64,000 nucleotides of DNA from Pseudoscleropodium purum. Taxonomy: Eukaryota > Streptophyta > Bryopsida > Hypnales > Brachytheciaceae. Below, piece after piece: positions 10,640 through 24,200 of this stretch. The notes under the pieces are model-generated. The model saw nothing but the letters and a program-made list of their open reading frames with translations, was not told the origin of the DNA and did no database searches. A program made the position numbers and the translations under genes. Every line of letters starts with the position of its first letter. The first letter of the stretch is position 1. Location: positions 6,324,001 to 6,388,000 of the forward strand of contig OZ017804.1 of assembly GCA_963969395.1 (NCBI GenBank), in the 5' to 3' direction.

Positions 10640-12340
10640 AAAACACTAATCAAATAATCAATACAAGGATCATACCACAATATGATGGAAACAAGTTAGA
10701 GTAGGAAATTAGTACAAAATACTTCTTAGTACAAAAAATTTAGACACTATAAGTTAGTACTAAACACATACAAATTTTAAGAAGATTCTCAATAAGGATT
10801 TGTCACTTAAAGGTTTAGAATTTGTAAATTTTACAAACTAGAAGCCCTCAAAGTAGCATCACCAAGGTACAATAGTGAGTACATTTAGGATTAGTACACA
10901 AAACACTTTCAAACAAACATGAACTTTACAAAAAAGTTTCAAAAATACATGCAATACAAAGCAAGATTGAAAAGACACCAATGTCCTTCAAATGAGTTAA
11001 AAAAAAAAAAAATAGAGGAAGAAATGCTTCAAAAGTACAAGTTTTGGCAACATGGCTCAAAAGGCCATTTTTAGATGAAGAAACCTTCTACCTCCATTTC
11101 TACCTCGAAAACTCAAAGAATCCTATCAGCAACTCAAAACTCAAAACGGAATAAAAATCCAAGTTTGGAATTTACCTTTTCAGCCAAGAATAACTAGCCT
11201 AGGCTTCTAAGTAGTTCCAAAGGAACAAGAAAAGACCCTAAATTTATTTCAATCCAATGTCATGTGCTCCCAATATATCGGTCAACTCCACAATTGATCT
11301 CCAATTTTGCCAATTTTGAAGGATGTTTTTCAATTTGGGCACTTTTCACTATCAAAATGTCACAAAACTTGTTAGGGCACTTTATAAACATAAATGAAGG
11401 TATACTAATTTTTAATGAGATTTTAATGCACTCAAGGTAATTTCCACGAATTTACCAAATTAAATTTTAGAAGTTGACCATTTGGATTCTTGGAAAAAGA
11501 TATTTGGATGATCAGACAAAATCAAGACTTTTGGAGGAACATTTCATGGAATTCCTCAAAAGAGGTTTCTACTAATACATTTACTATTTACAATATGTAG
11601 GTTCCTATCCTATTTACATGTGAGTTTTGAATGTACTTAAGAAAAACTAGGTGTAATGTGACCAAGGATTTTATTGATATATGCAACATTGAATTTGATA
11701 TAACAAATTCTTTAGGTCTTTTAACACCTAAAACTACACTAAAAACATATTAGAAATCCAAAAAATAAATCATAACTCTTGGGTGACAAAACCAAGACTC
11801 CTATAGGCTTAACATTTATATTTGAAGATCACCAAGCCAACAACTAATAAAGGTCAGTAGAATATTCAAACTAAGGCAATATTCATACCTCAAGTTTGTT
11901 TGTTTGTTTTGATTGAATGTTTTTTTGATACAGGAAGATCTTCTTGACTATCCTCTCAAAAGATGACTCCTCCTTGGTTTGCATTAGTTGCTTCCTCCTC
12001 TCAAAAAATTTACAAGCCATTGATTATTTTTTGAGAAAAAATGCTTACCCTTGAAATTACTATTGATTTTTCAAAAAATCACAAGCCGATGATCTTGTGA
12101 GATTTAATCTGAGCTGTCCAAATATGAAACACAAAATGAATATTGGATACGTATACAATATTAGATATGGATATTGGATAAATATTAAATACAAGTATTA
12201 GATACAAATACAATACTCCATATGGATTCAGGATGAATACTAAATTATACGGGTACCGGATATGAATACAATACCGGATACAAATACAAGAGAAATTATT
12301 CCATATTAATTGTCACTATGTTGGTTTCTAAAAATTACAA
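10640..12340. other. AT-rich intergenic DNA, no gene seen
   Basis: No protein is recognisable. 12130-12300 is a degenerate series of GATAC/GATAT-containing units like those at 31880-32200. Confidence 0.5.
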
Positions 12341-12351
12341 AAGAGAGGGAG

Positions 12352-12446
12352 GGGGGTGCACATGAAAATTTAAAATCTTTAAAACCTAAAAATGTGAGTC
12401 ACTTTCGGGTGGATAGTGAGTCACTATCCACCCAAAAGATGCACCC
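12352..12446. repeat. Nested hairpin of about 95 bp
   Basis: An inner perfect stem pairs GGGTGGATAGTG (12407-12418) with CACTATCCACCC (12422-12433) around a 3-nt loop. An outer pair is GGGGTGCA near 12352 and TGCACCCC near 12439. It could be a tiny fold-back element or a hairpin transcript; no further support is visible. Confidence 0.6.
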
Positions 12447-12449
12447 CTT

Positions 12450-15430
12450 ATTTGCAATTTTAGTATCATTGGAATGTCTTCTATAAAGAATGTAAGCTTT
12501 TAATATGTCACTTGGACTCATTATTTCATTTTTATGCTTATAAAAAAAATTAAGTATAGTTTATATATAAAAAGCTCCCCCCAAAAGTGTAAAACCAAAA
12601 TAGGTATTTTGGTTGCCAATATAGTCTTTGATCATAAACATGATGTTTTGTTTAAAATAGATCCAAATCCTCTATGTAAATAGATCAACAACCAAGAATT
12701 TGTACAAACTACATATATTAAGTATAAACTATCCAAATGACTTAAACCTACCACAAATTTGACAGAATTGAGCTAAATTGGTTGAAAAGAACTTATATGA
12801 GAACCCTAAGTTTATTCTTATAGGGATGTTTTAGTTTCCAAATTGATTTTCAAATTTAGTAGAATCCCCAATTCTTAGCCTAAAAGTATTACTAATTCAA
12901 GATGAATTTGAAGAAGGAAACTATAGATAGATTACAATACTTTAGGATTAGAATTACACTAGGAACTCAATAGCAAAATTGATTTGCAAAGATTTTTCTT
13001 TGTGTGAAAAGAAGCTATAGACACCTATAGTTAATTTTGTGGACACCTATAGTTAAAAGAGGCAATGAGATTTTACACCGTAGGTCCCAACACCACAAAA
13101 TAAAGCATGTGCACACCTCTTTGTGAGCATTTAGTTATCCACTATTATTAAATATATAATCAAATACAATTAGGTTTTAGTTTTAGTGTGAGTTTTTATC
13201 CTAAAAGGTTGCTTAGTCATAGTCTATTGTGCCTTACAATCAATGGATCTTTTCTTATGCCTAAATGCCCTAAAATTACAAAAAAACCAACAAAAACCTA
13301 CCTTAAATGCAAAAAGGAATCCAACGAGCTAACTTCTAAGGCCACTGAGGTTTCTAAAAGAAGCTTTTATAGTCTAAATTTAGTAAGATTAATTTAAAAT
13401 CCAATTCACGCCATTTCCAAAAACATAAAATTTAGCAAAACATAAATTTCATAAAATTCTAACATTTCTAGAAAAAATTATGACCATATGAAGTTTAGCC
13501 TTTGAAATGGATTTCAAAGTTCATCATTCTTTTTCAATGGTTCCTAATTTCAAATTAATCTAGAATTTTTGCTAAGAGCCTAAATTACTATCTAATATCT
13601 GAAACCTAAGTTGTATCTACAATAGATTGATTCTACTTAGTTTTATCCATTTTCATTTGAAACTTCATCCTTTGATATCTTCCATAATTTTAGATGGTTT
13701 TCCAAGTTTGATTAGTTCTAAGCTTCTCTAAACTTCTTCTACAAGATTCTTTACATAACTTCTTATTTGGTTGTTTTTCTAAGATTTTTAATTAGAATCT
13801 ATTTTTTATTTAAAGTCATTGACTTAATTCTATCCATTACTACTTTTAGACTTTTAAAACTTGTTCCTTATATATTTTTATTTAACCTATTGAAATTGCT
13901 AAGTTACTTAGAATTTGAACCTTCCTAGTGAAAGTTAGTATGAATAGATGGAGTTTGACTGCTAATTAGAAATTCAAACTTCATCCACTAATTTTATTCA
14001 AAATCAATTCAAAGTTAATTTTTTTTTTCATCTCTAGATTCTTACTAATTTGTAAGTTTCCATTCTTATTCTTTGGGGATAAAATTGACTAATTTTTATT
14101 TAATCCAAGTGAAGTCCTAAACTTCATACACTCATATCTTACTCGTTCTAAGTTTATTTTCTAAGTGTCATACATTTTAGGAACGTCCTAGAAATCTTCT
14201 ACAAGAATTTGAAACTAAACATGAAATAAAAACTATCTTCAAAGCTTTGAATCAAACTTGTTAATTCAATTATGTTTTTGAAATTTAAAGAATTTTTCTC
14301 TTCTTTTCTTTCTATGGTCAATTTCTTTTCTTTCTTATTCTTTTGCCTTTCTTTTTCTTCCTAATTCCATCTTTCTTTTTTCCTTCTAAATCTTTTTTTT
14401 TCCTTCTATTTAATTTTATTCAATTTTTGAAGTTGACTATATAAGAACAATTAATATTCAAATTTTAGAATTTTTTTAAATTCTACTTTTCCCTATTCAA
14501 AAGTCAATTGTCCAATCCCAAAGAAGATTTCCAAAGAACAACAGATACTTCTCTTTTAATTTTGAAACAAAAAATCAATCCTACTCAAAAATCTAATTGT
14601 ATGGATAATTGGGCTTCTCTAGTGATTCTTCCATTCAACTTCATATCTAATCCTAATTGCTATCTGTGAGTGTTTTCGATTCCACCCCTAGAGTAAAAAC
14701 TTGTACATAGGTCCTAGCAGCAAATTAGTAAATTCCAGTGGAGTTTTTCAAGTTAAGTGTTTTCTGACCTTCCAAGCAATGGACACTTTGTTTTTTATGT
14801 GTTTCTTAATCTAATTTGGATACTTCCAAAATCACTAATTATAAAAGTTAGAACTTGGTGATTAAATCAAACTATAAAAGAAAAAATTAAATCTAATCTA
14901 ATTTTTATGGATTTTTGGAATAAACTTAACTAAGTCATTCTAACTAATGGATTGGAGGTTGAAATTATAGTCTAAACTAACTAACAAATCAATCGAAATA
15001 AAGCAAAACTAACTAGCTAATGTTTTTGGGTTGTTTTAGGAATATTTTTTCTAACTAATCTATTGAGTAGATTCTAATTTAAGGTTCCTAGCAAATTTTA
15101 AGACAAAAGTTTTGGAAAGAGAGGGATATTAAGAGAGAGTTCAAAGAAGAAAAGGAAGGAATTTAGTGGTACTTGAGATTAGATAGCTTCTAACAAGTCA
15201 AAACTTGTTAGGTACTACTTTTCTCAAGGTTTAGAGAATAAAGTCAAAGATTTGTTGTGCAAAGGCAACCTCAGGTTAACTTGAACAAAGATCTTGACCT
15301 AAAATATTTCTTTTAGAGCCATGGCTTTGCTATTTTAAGGTTTCACCATAATTCCAAAAGTTTCAAAGCCAAACTTCGTCTTGCAGAAGCAACCCTAGGC
15401 TAATTCAGTCAAGAACTTGTTTAGATTTTT
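12450..15430. other. AT-rich DNA with diverged repeat blocks
   Basis: No gene is seen. 13140-13280 is an inverted, diverged copy of 22130-22290. 13390-14300 shares several blocks with 8800-10230. Confidence 0.5.
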
Positions 15431-15437
15431 AATTTTT

Positions 15438-15765
15438 AAAGGAGGTATGCATGACATTGTTTAAACTAAACTTTAAAATTAAAATCAAACCAATTCTAGT
15501 ATCCAGGTTTTTAATACCTAAAGGAGGTACACATGACAGTGTTTAAACCGAACTTTATGATTAAAGTCAAACCAATTCTAGTATCCAAGTTTTTAATGCT
15601 TAAAGGAGGTACGCATGACAACATTTAAACTGAACTTTAGGATTAAAGTCAAATCAATTCTAGTATTCAAGTTTTCAATTTTCAAAGGAGGTATGTATGA
15701 CAACGTTTAAACCAAACTTTTAGAATTGAAATCAAACCAACTCCATTGTACTATGGGAGTTAATC
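15438..15765 (+). repeat. Four 82-bp tandem units
   Basis: Units begin AAAGGAGGTA at 15438, 15520, 15602 and 15684. Each continues with a 'tgCATGACAncgTTTAAACnnAACTTTA.gATTaAAgTCAAACCAATTCTAGTATcCA' pattern. Copies differ by scattered substitutions. Confidence 0.9.
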
Positions 15766-15769
15766 AAAA

Positions 15770-18433
15770 GTTTTAATTAAAAGCCTTTTAGCAAAGACTA
15801 GCTTCGCCGCCTTAAGAATTTTAAATTAAAGTACCTATTTCAATGCCACAATTGATGAGTTTGGGAATCCAACTCCCAATACTGTAAGAAAACACAATCA
15901 AGCAAACTTAATAGCTTCAACAACTTATTAGCAAGGATTGTTAGTTTTTAAAGGAACCCAAAGTCTTTAAGAACTTCCTTCACTAACACAAAAACAAGAA
16001 TTGAATAGAAATTTGGTCACCCCAATAACGGTGGTGTACCAAGAATGAATTTGTGTCCGACAATGTGTCGGTATACAAGATCAAGTTTGTCCGACAAAGT
16101 GTCAATACAAGAGAAATGTGCCAAAGCCTTTACACAAAAAAAATGAGTTGTGAGAATGGGTTGCAAGAAACAAGGAAGGCCCTTATGTACTTGTGGGAAA
16201 GGGTCCACCTCCTTGCTTACCACAAGATATTCTGATTTTTCCTACCTAAGTAACTCCCTAACTAACTTAAACTACCCTAAGATATTTGTCCTACAGAGCT
16301 TTCTTTAGTCAACGAGAAGGTTTTCAAGCAAGTCCTTTTTAAGCCTCAATTAACTCTATAAATATTGCCTAAATAAAATCCATTGACTTTGGAAAGATTT
16401 TGGAAATAAAATCCTAACTTACTTTAGATATTTTGTGTTTAATTCGAGGTCAATTCTTAAATAACCCTTAAAAAGTCAAAAGGCAAGATTTGAAGATCTA
16501 ATCAAATCAAACCTTTGCTTCTTCTCCAAGCCATCTAGGAATCTACCTTAACTTACCACAATTTACGCTAAAAAGTCAAACTATAAGTTGACCCTTACTA
16601 TCTTTTAAGGAACAACTCCAAATACAAAACAAATTGTGCCCTTGTATTCAGCAGACTCAAATTAGCCGTAGGAATCCCCTTCTCCCTTTACCTAAATCAT
16701 TCTTCATTGGAAAAACCACTCACGGTAATTCCAAAGAAAAGTGAAAACTCTAACTTTTGGAATTTGTAGTTTTGAAGAATCTGAGTGGCTAGGGTTGTTT
16801 AGAAGGTTGAAGAAAGTAAGAAAAGACCCCTTTTTCATACAAATTAAACACCGTTAGCTCCTAGTTTGTTGGTCAACCCACCGCCATGTTGTAAATTCTT
16901 GTAAAATTCGATGTCATTGCCAATTTTGGTACTTCTGCCTGTGAGAAAGTCTTCAAACTTGAGAAGGTGTTTATTTAATACACAAAACACTAATCTAATT
17001 TTTAATGGGATTTTACTGTACTCTAGGTAATTTCTATAAATTTATCCGCAACTTCAAACACGATTGACTTCCCATGGAGTCATCATGAAAGCTTATGAAA
17101 TCCCGAAACTTTTTGAGTAACCTTTAGGAAATTCCAAAAACTTTAGGGCAAAATCAAACTTTCAATTGAATCATTTATGGAGTTGCTAAAATAGTAATTC
17201 TCTAATAATTTCCACTCGAGGGAGAAATTATTTTGGTACGAAGGTTTGTTGTGGATGATTGACTCCTCTATTGACCTTCTAGCATGTTTTCACCTTAAAA
17301 ACACCTCTCTATAAGCTCCAATCTTTGACTCACCGTCTACTCTTGATTTTGGTTGATGTTTAGCAGTTTCCTGTAAGACCGACACAAAAAATCCAAATTC
17401 TCTACTAATTGGATTTCACAAACTATTGGACTCTCTAGACCTAAAATTAGACTACTGAACTTAGCCAAATTATCACATGCACCCTAGTGGTCACAGACAG
17501 GACATTAGGTCTAATTAACTGTCATATCCTCACTTTTTACTCAAATATGTTACTTTAGCCTCATAGACTTTCACTAACATTTAGAAATGTAGAAACATAA
17601 TGAAAAGTATATTTCTCATTTCCAAGCAAACTTCTAACTCCATGGCAAGGACTGCTACCAAGTTCACTCAAACACTATAATTTATCCTGCATAAATATTC
17701 ATTAAATGTTGCAAAATATTTGCGAAAAATATATCTAGAGTTCCAAGTGTCAACTTGAGGGCTCACACTATCTTCAAGACTTTGGCTCTAGATTTAATAC
17801 TTATGGCCCTCCAAACGTATAAAAGAGCCCCACAACGAATTGGAAATATAGGGACTCTATGGAAATGGGCCCTAATCCAAGAAGATGCTTTTTTAATTTA
17901 CTTTAATATTAGTTCCTATAATTGAATTTTTTTCAAAAGGCAATTGAATCTTAATTATTTCTAAATTCATTTTTGAGATCACTTGAATGCCTCTCTAATT
18001 CCCTTTCATACTAATTTAGATAATAGTTTTTTTTTTTTCTGCTTTTTTTAAATGCCAATGAACTTCTAACTACTCCTTTTTATATTTGAATATCTTCAGC
18101 ACATGATTTTTCTAAAGTCACTAACTCCTTCTATTTTCCCTTCACACTAAATTTGGATAATTTTTTTATAGCATGACTTTGTCTTTGTCTTTCACTTGGA
18201 CTAGTATGCCATGTGTCGTTGCCACGGTAAAAACACAAGTAAAAATAAATTTCTAATTTTTTAATTCATAAAAACTTTGAAATACAGTAACTTTCACACT
18301 ACATGTCCAAATGCCATGAAACAAAGCCCATGTATCCCTCCTCACCAAGGAATTTTTGACAATACCAAGAACTTGACTAGAAGATGCATGGTTGTGGAGA
18401 TCTCAATGTAACAAACAAAACAAACAACCCAAC
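15770..18433. other. AT-rich intergenic DNA, no gene seen
   Basis: No coding sequence is recognisable. 16047-16110 holds a short direct duplication of a TGTCCGACAA.GTGTC motif. Overlapping frames at 16017-16235 on both strands show no family signature. Confidence 0.5.
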
Positions 18434-18437
18434 TTAA

Positions 18438-19367
18438 CCCCTAAAGGTCAAAGACTATGTTTTCACCAAAAATACTCCAAAACTACCATTTCTGATACAA
18501 AGCATCAAATTTTAGATGAAAAAACTTTTTGTACACATGTAACCATAGGATCTTGTAGTAAACTATTTTGAAAAGATGTGGAAAAAAATTTAGAATTTTC
18601 CACCATGTAGATTGCAAGATATTAACATTTGAAGTGGCAAAAACCATATTTTTGACCCTGTGAAAATACGGGCAGCTGCATTTCACAAGGTCACATTTTC
18701 ATGAAAAAATGTCCAAAATGATAATTGTTCTTTGGATTCATTCTTCAAGGCAAGTTGGCTACAGGCTTAAAAATTTTGAGATCATTTGAAATTGTACAAC
18801 ATATAGAAACACAATAGTAAATAGAAAGAAGTACAAAGTGATTCAAAACACTAAATTGTTAAGAATTTAATTATGGAATTGAAAAATTTCAATCAAAACG
18901 GTGGTATTGTAGTAATAAACAATCTGCATCATATATTTTTATTTTTGTCAAAAAATATTAAAAATTGAGTTAAATAAAGGACTCTAAAGTTTACTTTTTA
19001 GTAGGGAATCCATGACTACTCACAAACTAGAACACCTCATAACTTTCATCTCGTAAATCAAAATGGAATAATTCAAAGCTTTTCACATATATATATATAA
19101 ATCTAAAAAATCAATTCAAATTTTTAGTTATGAAAAAGTTGATTTTTTAAGAATTTTTTGGACTGCCTACTGAGCATTGAAAATTACATATCATGTAATA
19201 ACTTTTGAATAATGTAGTCAAAAGTTATAAATTTTTTTGAGCCTTAAAGCTACTCCTTGGGCACATGTTGTGTGAAAATTTCAGCACAGAAAACTAAAAA
19301 CTCTACTCATAGTGAGCTGCCCAAAATCACTATGTTGCCAAAAAAATGCAGTTTGGACCTTTAGGGG
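18438..19367 (-). mobile_element. TTAA/CCC element, copy 2
   Basis: This 930-bp copy starts CCCCTAAAGG, ends CCTTTAGGGG, and is flanked by TTAA at 18434-18437 and 19368-19371. Its body is the reverse complement of copies 1, 3 and 4: read in reverse, it starts with CCCCTAAAGGTCC followed by 'ttttttggcaacatagtgattttgggcag', which matches 19717 onward. No transposase frame is present. Confidence 0.65.
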
Positions 19368-19371
19368 TTAA

Positions 19372-19712
19372 TCTATGGATCAGGTTGGAACTTAAAACAA
19401 CAAGCTTCGCCAATCAATTCTTGGTTCTATACTTTTTCAAATTTCTTTATGAGGTGACTTGAGATTTGAATTAATAAGTTGGATCTAATTAGTCTCTTAG
19501 TTTTTGTATAATTGTTGTTGGAGTCTCACTGCCTTGATTTCTTTGAGGTGCTACACTTTTTGCTTGGATTTCTTATGTGATTTTTTGCTACGAAAGCTCT
19601 TTGTCTAATTTCTTGGAGATGAGATTTTAGAATCAAAACAACAAATAGTGAGACTTCCTAGTTTCTAATGTTTATCACATTTTTGTAAAGAAAGGTTCTC
19701 CATGTACTTCTT
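19372..19712. other. Spacer between two inverted TTAA/CCC elements
   Basis: This 341-bp AT-rich stretch has no gene and separates copies 2 and 3. Confidence 0.5.
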
Positions 19713-19716
19713 TTAA

Positions 19717-20663
19717 TCCCTAAAGGACAAAGCTACATTTTTTTTGGCAACATAGCAATTTTGGGCATCTTACTAAGTGTGGAATTTTTATTTTTTTTAT
19801 TTTCAAATTTTCAAAATGTGTAGATTGAAGTCTTTCTTTAAGTCCAAAAATTTTCATAACTTTTGAGTACATGATTAAAAAATTATTGTATAATATATAG
19901 TTTGATTCTAAATTTAAACAGTTTGGACAAATCTAAAAAAATCATTTTTTGCAGAAACAAAAATTTGAAATTGTTTTCTTGGATTTATATATTAATATAT
20001 GCTCACATAGATACAAATATATGGAAAACTTTGAATCATTCCATGTTAATTCATGACATGAAAGTTATGAGGAGTTTAGGTTTACAAACGCTTATGGATT
20101 CTCTACACTAAAATTAAATTTGAAGCCCTTTCTTCAAATCAATTTTCAATATTTCTTGAAAAGAATTGAATCATACCATTTGAATTATTTATTACAACAT
20201 TATAACCATTGGATTGGCATTTTTCAACTCCATTTCTAAATTCCTAACAATTTAGTATTTTGAATCATTTTCTATTTCTTTCTACTCACTATTTTTTTCC
20301 TATATGTCATTCAATTCCATGTGATTTAAAAATTTTCAAACCTATAGCCAACTTGCTAGTAAGAATGAATCCAAACAAGCACCTTTATTTTAGACATTTA
20401 TTATACAAATATGACCTTGTGAAGTGCAATTGCTTGTTTTTTTATTAGGGCCCAAAAAAAGATTTTTGTCCATTCAAATGCAAAATCTTGTATTCACACA
20501 GTGGAAATATTTGAAATTTTCACATCTTCTCAAACCAACACACTACAAGATCCTATGATTATATGAGCCTAAGAATGTTTTTTTCTAAAATTTGGTACTT
20601 ACACTAGAAATTACCAACTTTTAGAGCATCTTGGATGAAAACATAGTTAAGAAACTTGAGGTG
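19717..20663 (+). mobile_element. TTAA/CCC element, copy 3
   Basis: This 947-bp copy is flanked by TTAA at 19713-19716 and 20664-20667. The left end is TCCCTAAAGG and the right end CTTGAGGTG, both mutated versions of the family consensus. The body is collinear with copy 1 (the 'gatatatattaatatatg' centre and 'tttctatttctttctac' block near 20270 have counterparts at 4320 and 4570). Confidence 0.6.
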
Positions 20664-20667
20664 TTAA

Positions 20668-20931
20668 GTTGTAACTTTGGAATTTGAACCTACAGGTTGG
20701 CCTAAATAATTTTTGATTTTTTTTCCTCATTTTCGGAATAGAGACCCTTTATCTTAATTTTTTAATGAGCTGGCTGGCTTAAACTCACTGTTGGGATTGA
20801 CTTCTAGACAATCTAACTCGATGATCTATCTTCTAATTGAATAATGACTTTCAATCAAACTCAAAGACAAAATTAAAGAAGTTGAAATATAAAAAGGGGT
20901 TGAAATGTCTTGTCCAACAATTGTATAAAGT
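20668..20931. other. Intergenic flank of the hAT-type MITE
   Basis: AT-rich, no gene seen. Confidence 0.5.
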
Positions 20932-20939
20932 TCTAAAGA

Positions 20940-21260
20940 CAGGGTTGACATGACGTCCGGACGTCCGGGACGTCTGGACGCGGACGCTGTGTCTGCAGCG
21001 TCCGCTGACATTCGCGTCCGCCTGTCCACCCCGTCCGCCCGGTTACGACCGTCCGATCGACACGCGGACTGATGTGGTTCACACGATCTGGAGGTCCGCC
21101 TCGGGCCGTCCGCCCCATCCGTCTGCCCCGCCCGTCCGCCCCGCCTCGCTTGTTCGCCTTCTGACGGCGGGAGGGACGCTACGTCCGCTAGCGTCCGTGC
21201 GTCCGGACGTCCGGAAAACGGACGCTATTTTGGGGCGGACGTTGAGATTCGTCAACCCTG
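20940..21260. mobile_element. GC-rich hAT-type MITE with 8-bp target duplication
   Basis: The terminal inverted repeats are CAGGGTTGAC at 20940 and GTCAACCCTG ending at 21260. They are flanked by a perfect 8-bp direct repeat TCTAAAGA (20932-20939 and 21261-21268). An 8-bp duplication and termini beginning CAGGG define hAT elements. The 321-bp interior is strongly GC- and CpG-rich and packed with CGTCCG/CGGACG hexamers in both orientations, in sharp contrast with the AT-rich flanks. Frames of 60-67 codons inside it are by-products of this composition. No transposase is present, so it is non-autonomous. Confidence 0.9.
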
Positions 21261-21268
21261 TCTAAAGA

Positions 21269-24200
21269 GGGTGGAGACTTGAATTTTGAATTTTTTGGAT
21301 TTAATTTTAGGAATTCCACTTTGAAAAACTAAGCTTGGATCAATTTGAACACTAAATTTTACACTAAACTTGGAAACTATTTGGTATTTTCTATGGAAAG
21401 ATCAAAGTCAAAGCTTTGGCATAGTTTTGTTTCTAACACAAAAATCTAAACATTTGGGCATTAAAGAACTCATGACTTTGGTCTAATTTTATTTCTTGTA
21501 TAAAAATTAAATACTTGGAACTTAGAGAAGTTTAAAGTTTAAATCCCATCACCCCTGAGTTGTCTATTGCCTAAAACTCAATGAAACCTAGTGCCAACCT
21601 CCACTAGATTAAAAATGACCTTTTAAAGCCAATGATACAATCCATTTGTGATTTGGAGGTTTTCTCTAAAAGTTAGAGTTTTAACCCAATGTATAAAATC
21701 AAAAAATAAAGATTAGGATAAAAGTCCTAATTGATAAGCTTACTAGTAGAAAAATGAGAGGAAGAGGGTGCCTTTAAATATGTAAGGGCACTCATTTTCC
21801 TCTTAGAACACTCCTTTTATACCCTTTGTAGCTATATTTTGGCAAGTTTACTCTATTGGATCTATTTTAGTAAATTGAAGCCATTTTTGAGCCAAGTGCT
21901 TCACCAAACAATTATATTTTGGAGCTTTTGTTGCTCCATTGTTGTTGATTTTTGAGAAATTTGTGAAGGACATTCATGGCTTATTTCTATATGCACTTAT
22001 AATGGTGCCCTACTAGTTATCTAATATAGACGTCAAGCTTATTACCACTATGCATTTATGGTAGGTTTTTGTTGGTTCTTTTGTAAGTTTAGGGCATTTA
22101 GGCATTAGAAAATATTCATTGCTCGCAAGGCACAATGAACATTCAATGCCTAAGTACCCTTTTAGGATAAAAATTCACACTAAAACTAAAACCTAGTTGT
22201 GTTTGATTGTATATTTACTAAGAGTTGGTAAATTAATGTTCACAAAGAAATGTGCATGATCTTTGTTACATGGCGTTTGGATTTACATTGTGAAAATGAT
22301 TGAATTTTGAAATTTTTATGAAATTAAAAACTAAAAAATTACTTTGATTTTGATTTTGGTTGTGGCAATAGCATATGGCACACTAGTTTGGTACAAAAAT
22401 AAAGCTCAAGAAAACCTATTGTTTTCCACAACAAGGCCACCCCATCTTTAATCAATTGCACACTTTGTGATGTGCACATGTGTAGTTGGGTCTCAAAACA
22501 AACATGACACAATTGCAAATTCTTCACAATGTACTGACACAAATTTTTTTATCTTTCAATTATCACTTGTGGTTGACTATGCTTCAAGGGTCTCATGTAT
22601 ATCTAATTCCATTTTTTTAAAGTTAACGTTAAACAACTCACATTTCTTGTCCTAGTGAGCAGCCCAAAAGAGAATAAAAAATCTCCATAATTGAAGTACT
22701 AGAAGTAAGGGACGTGTCTTGTTCCTTGCCTAAGGTTTGTAGAGTATGAGTATGAAAAATTGACCAATGGATTGAGAGTTTTGAACATATTGCCTCAATG
22801 TGGTGCTTGGCAAGCCTTATTTACCATTGAAATGGAACCAATAGGTTAAAATTGATGCTTTATAAAATTCTTTTTGTAATAAAGATATACTTCCATATTA
22901 AGTTGGAATTGAAAAAAAAAATTGGACTTCTACTTTGTTTACCTTTCTACATAAATAGGACAAAGTTAGATTAAACAAGTAGCTTTGTCTTGTTGTTATA
23001 TTTAAAAGTAACCAATAAGTATAAATCCAATGTTAAATTTAGTTTATTAGAAATTGAAAACTTCCCTCCTCCATTTTTTCACAAGCTTCTTCTTAAAGTC
23101 TAAATTAGCCAACTATTCCAATTCTCCTCTTACAAATATTGCATACTTCTATGTACAATTCTCAAAAATCTTTTGCTTATTTAGTAAAGCCTAGTTGATT
23201 TTTATATATAGAAGTCAACTCTTAAGTCCTTTGAGAAACAATATAGGTATCTTTGTAACACATAAATGAATTTTAGAAATCTTTTGATGTGGACAAAAGA
23301 ATTTGAAAATGGATTTATAGAGCTTTGTATAAAAGTACATGCTTTAGCACAACATGTATGAAGAAACTCAAACAAATACATTAACAATGATTGATTTCTC
23401 ACTTGTACACACTCAAGCATACATTGCGATCTCTCGAGCATAGTTGGAGGCAAGTTTGGTAAAACATAAGATTGATTATACTTCGATAGCTTTTATTTCA
23501 TCCAAAAATACACTACAAGATCACTTGTCACTTTTAAAGGTCTCAATCTTTTCACCAAGCAATTCCTAGGAAGTTTAAAGACTATAATTATCAACAATGA
23601 TTGGAGTTAGATTTCGTAGTGGATAAGATAGATCTATAATTTTTAAATCCTTTCCTTTCTTTAAAAAGTGCACTACTAAATCATTTGGGACTTTCAAAAG
23701 TCTCAATCTTCTCACCAAATAATTCCTAAAGAGTTAACTTTAGACTAGACCAACAATAATTGATTTGAAGTTAGTATTTTCACGTGTGCATATTGAGATC
23801 TTTCACGTGCTCCTACTTGGAATTAGTTTCAATAGTAGATAAGATAGTTAGTACTTTGACCTTTGACCTTCTTTAAAAACTAAATTACTAAACCACTAGA
23901 AGCTTTCAAAGGTTTCAATCTTCTTTTCCTAACAATTATTTGGAAGCCAAAAGACTATAATATTGGTGATTGATACTAAATATTTTCACATGTGCACATT
24001 GAAATATCTTATTCCAAAAGGACTTTGGTGCAAGATAAGATCATTTATCTTTTTATCTTCATCCTCCAAAGACCAAACTACCAAAGTGCCACTTTGAGAT
24101 TGAAAATTGTGCAAATTAGTTTATTGATTGAAGGATAATTTTCCTTTTCAAATTGGCTTAATGAGAATTTTGAAAAACAAAGTTAACAAGCATACCATAA

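Noticed and set aside
20826..21265. Three short GC-rich reading frames
   Set aside because: They lie inside or overlap the hAT MITE and reflect its CpG-rich composition on both strands.
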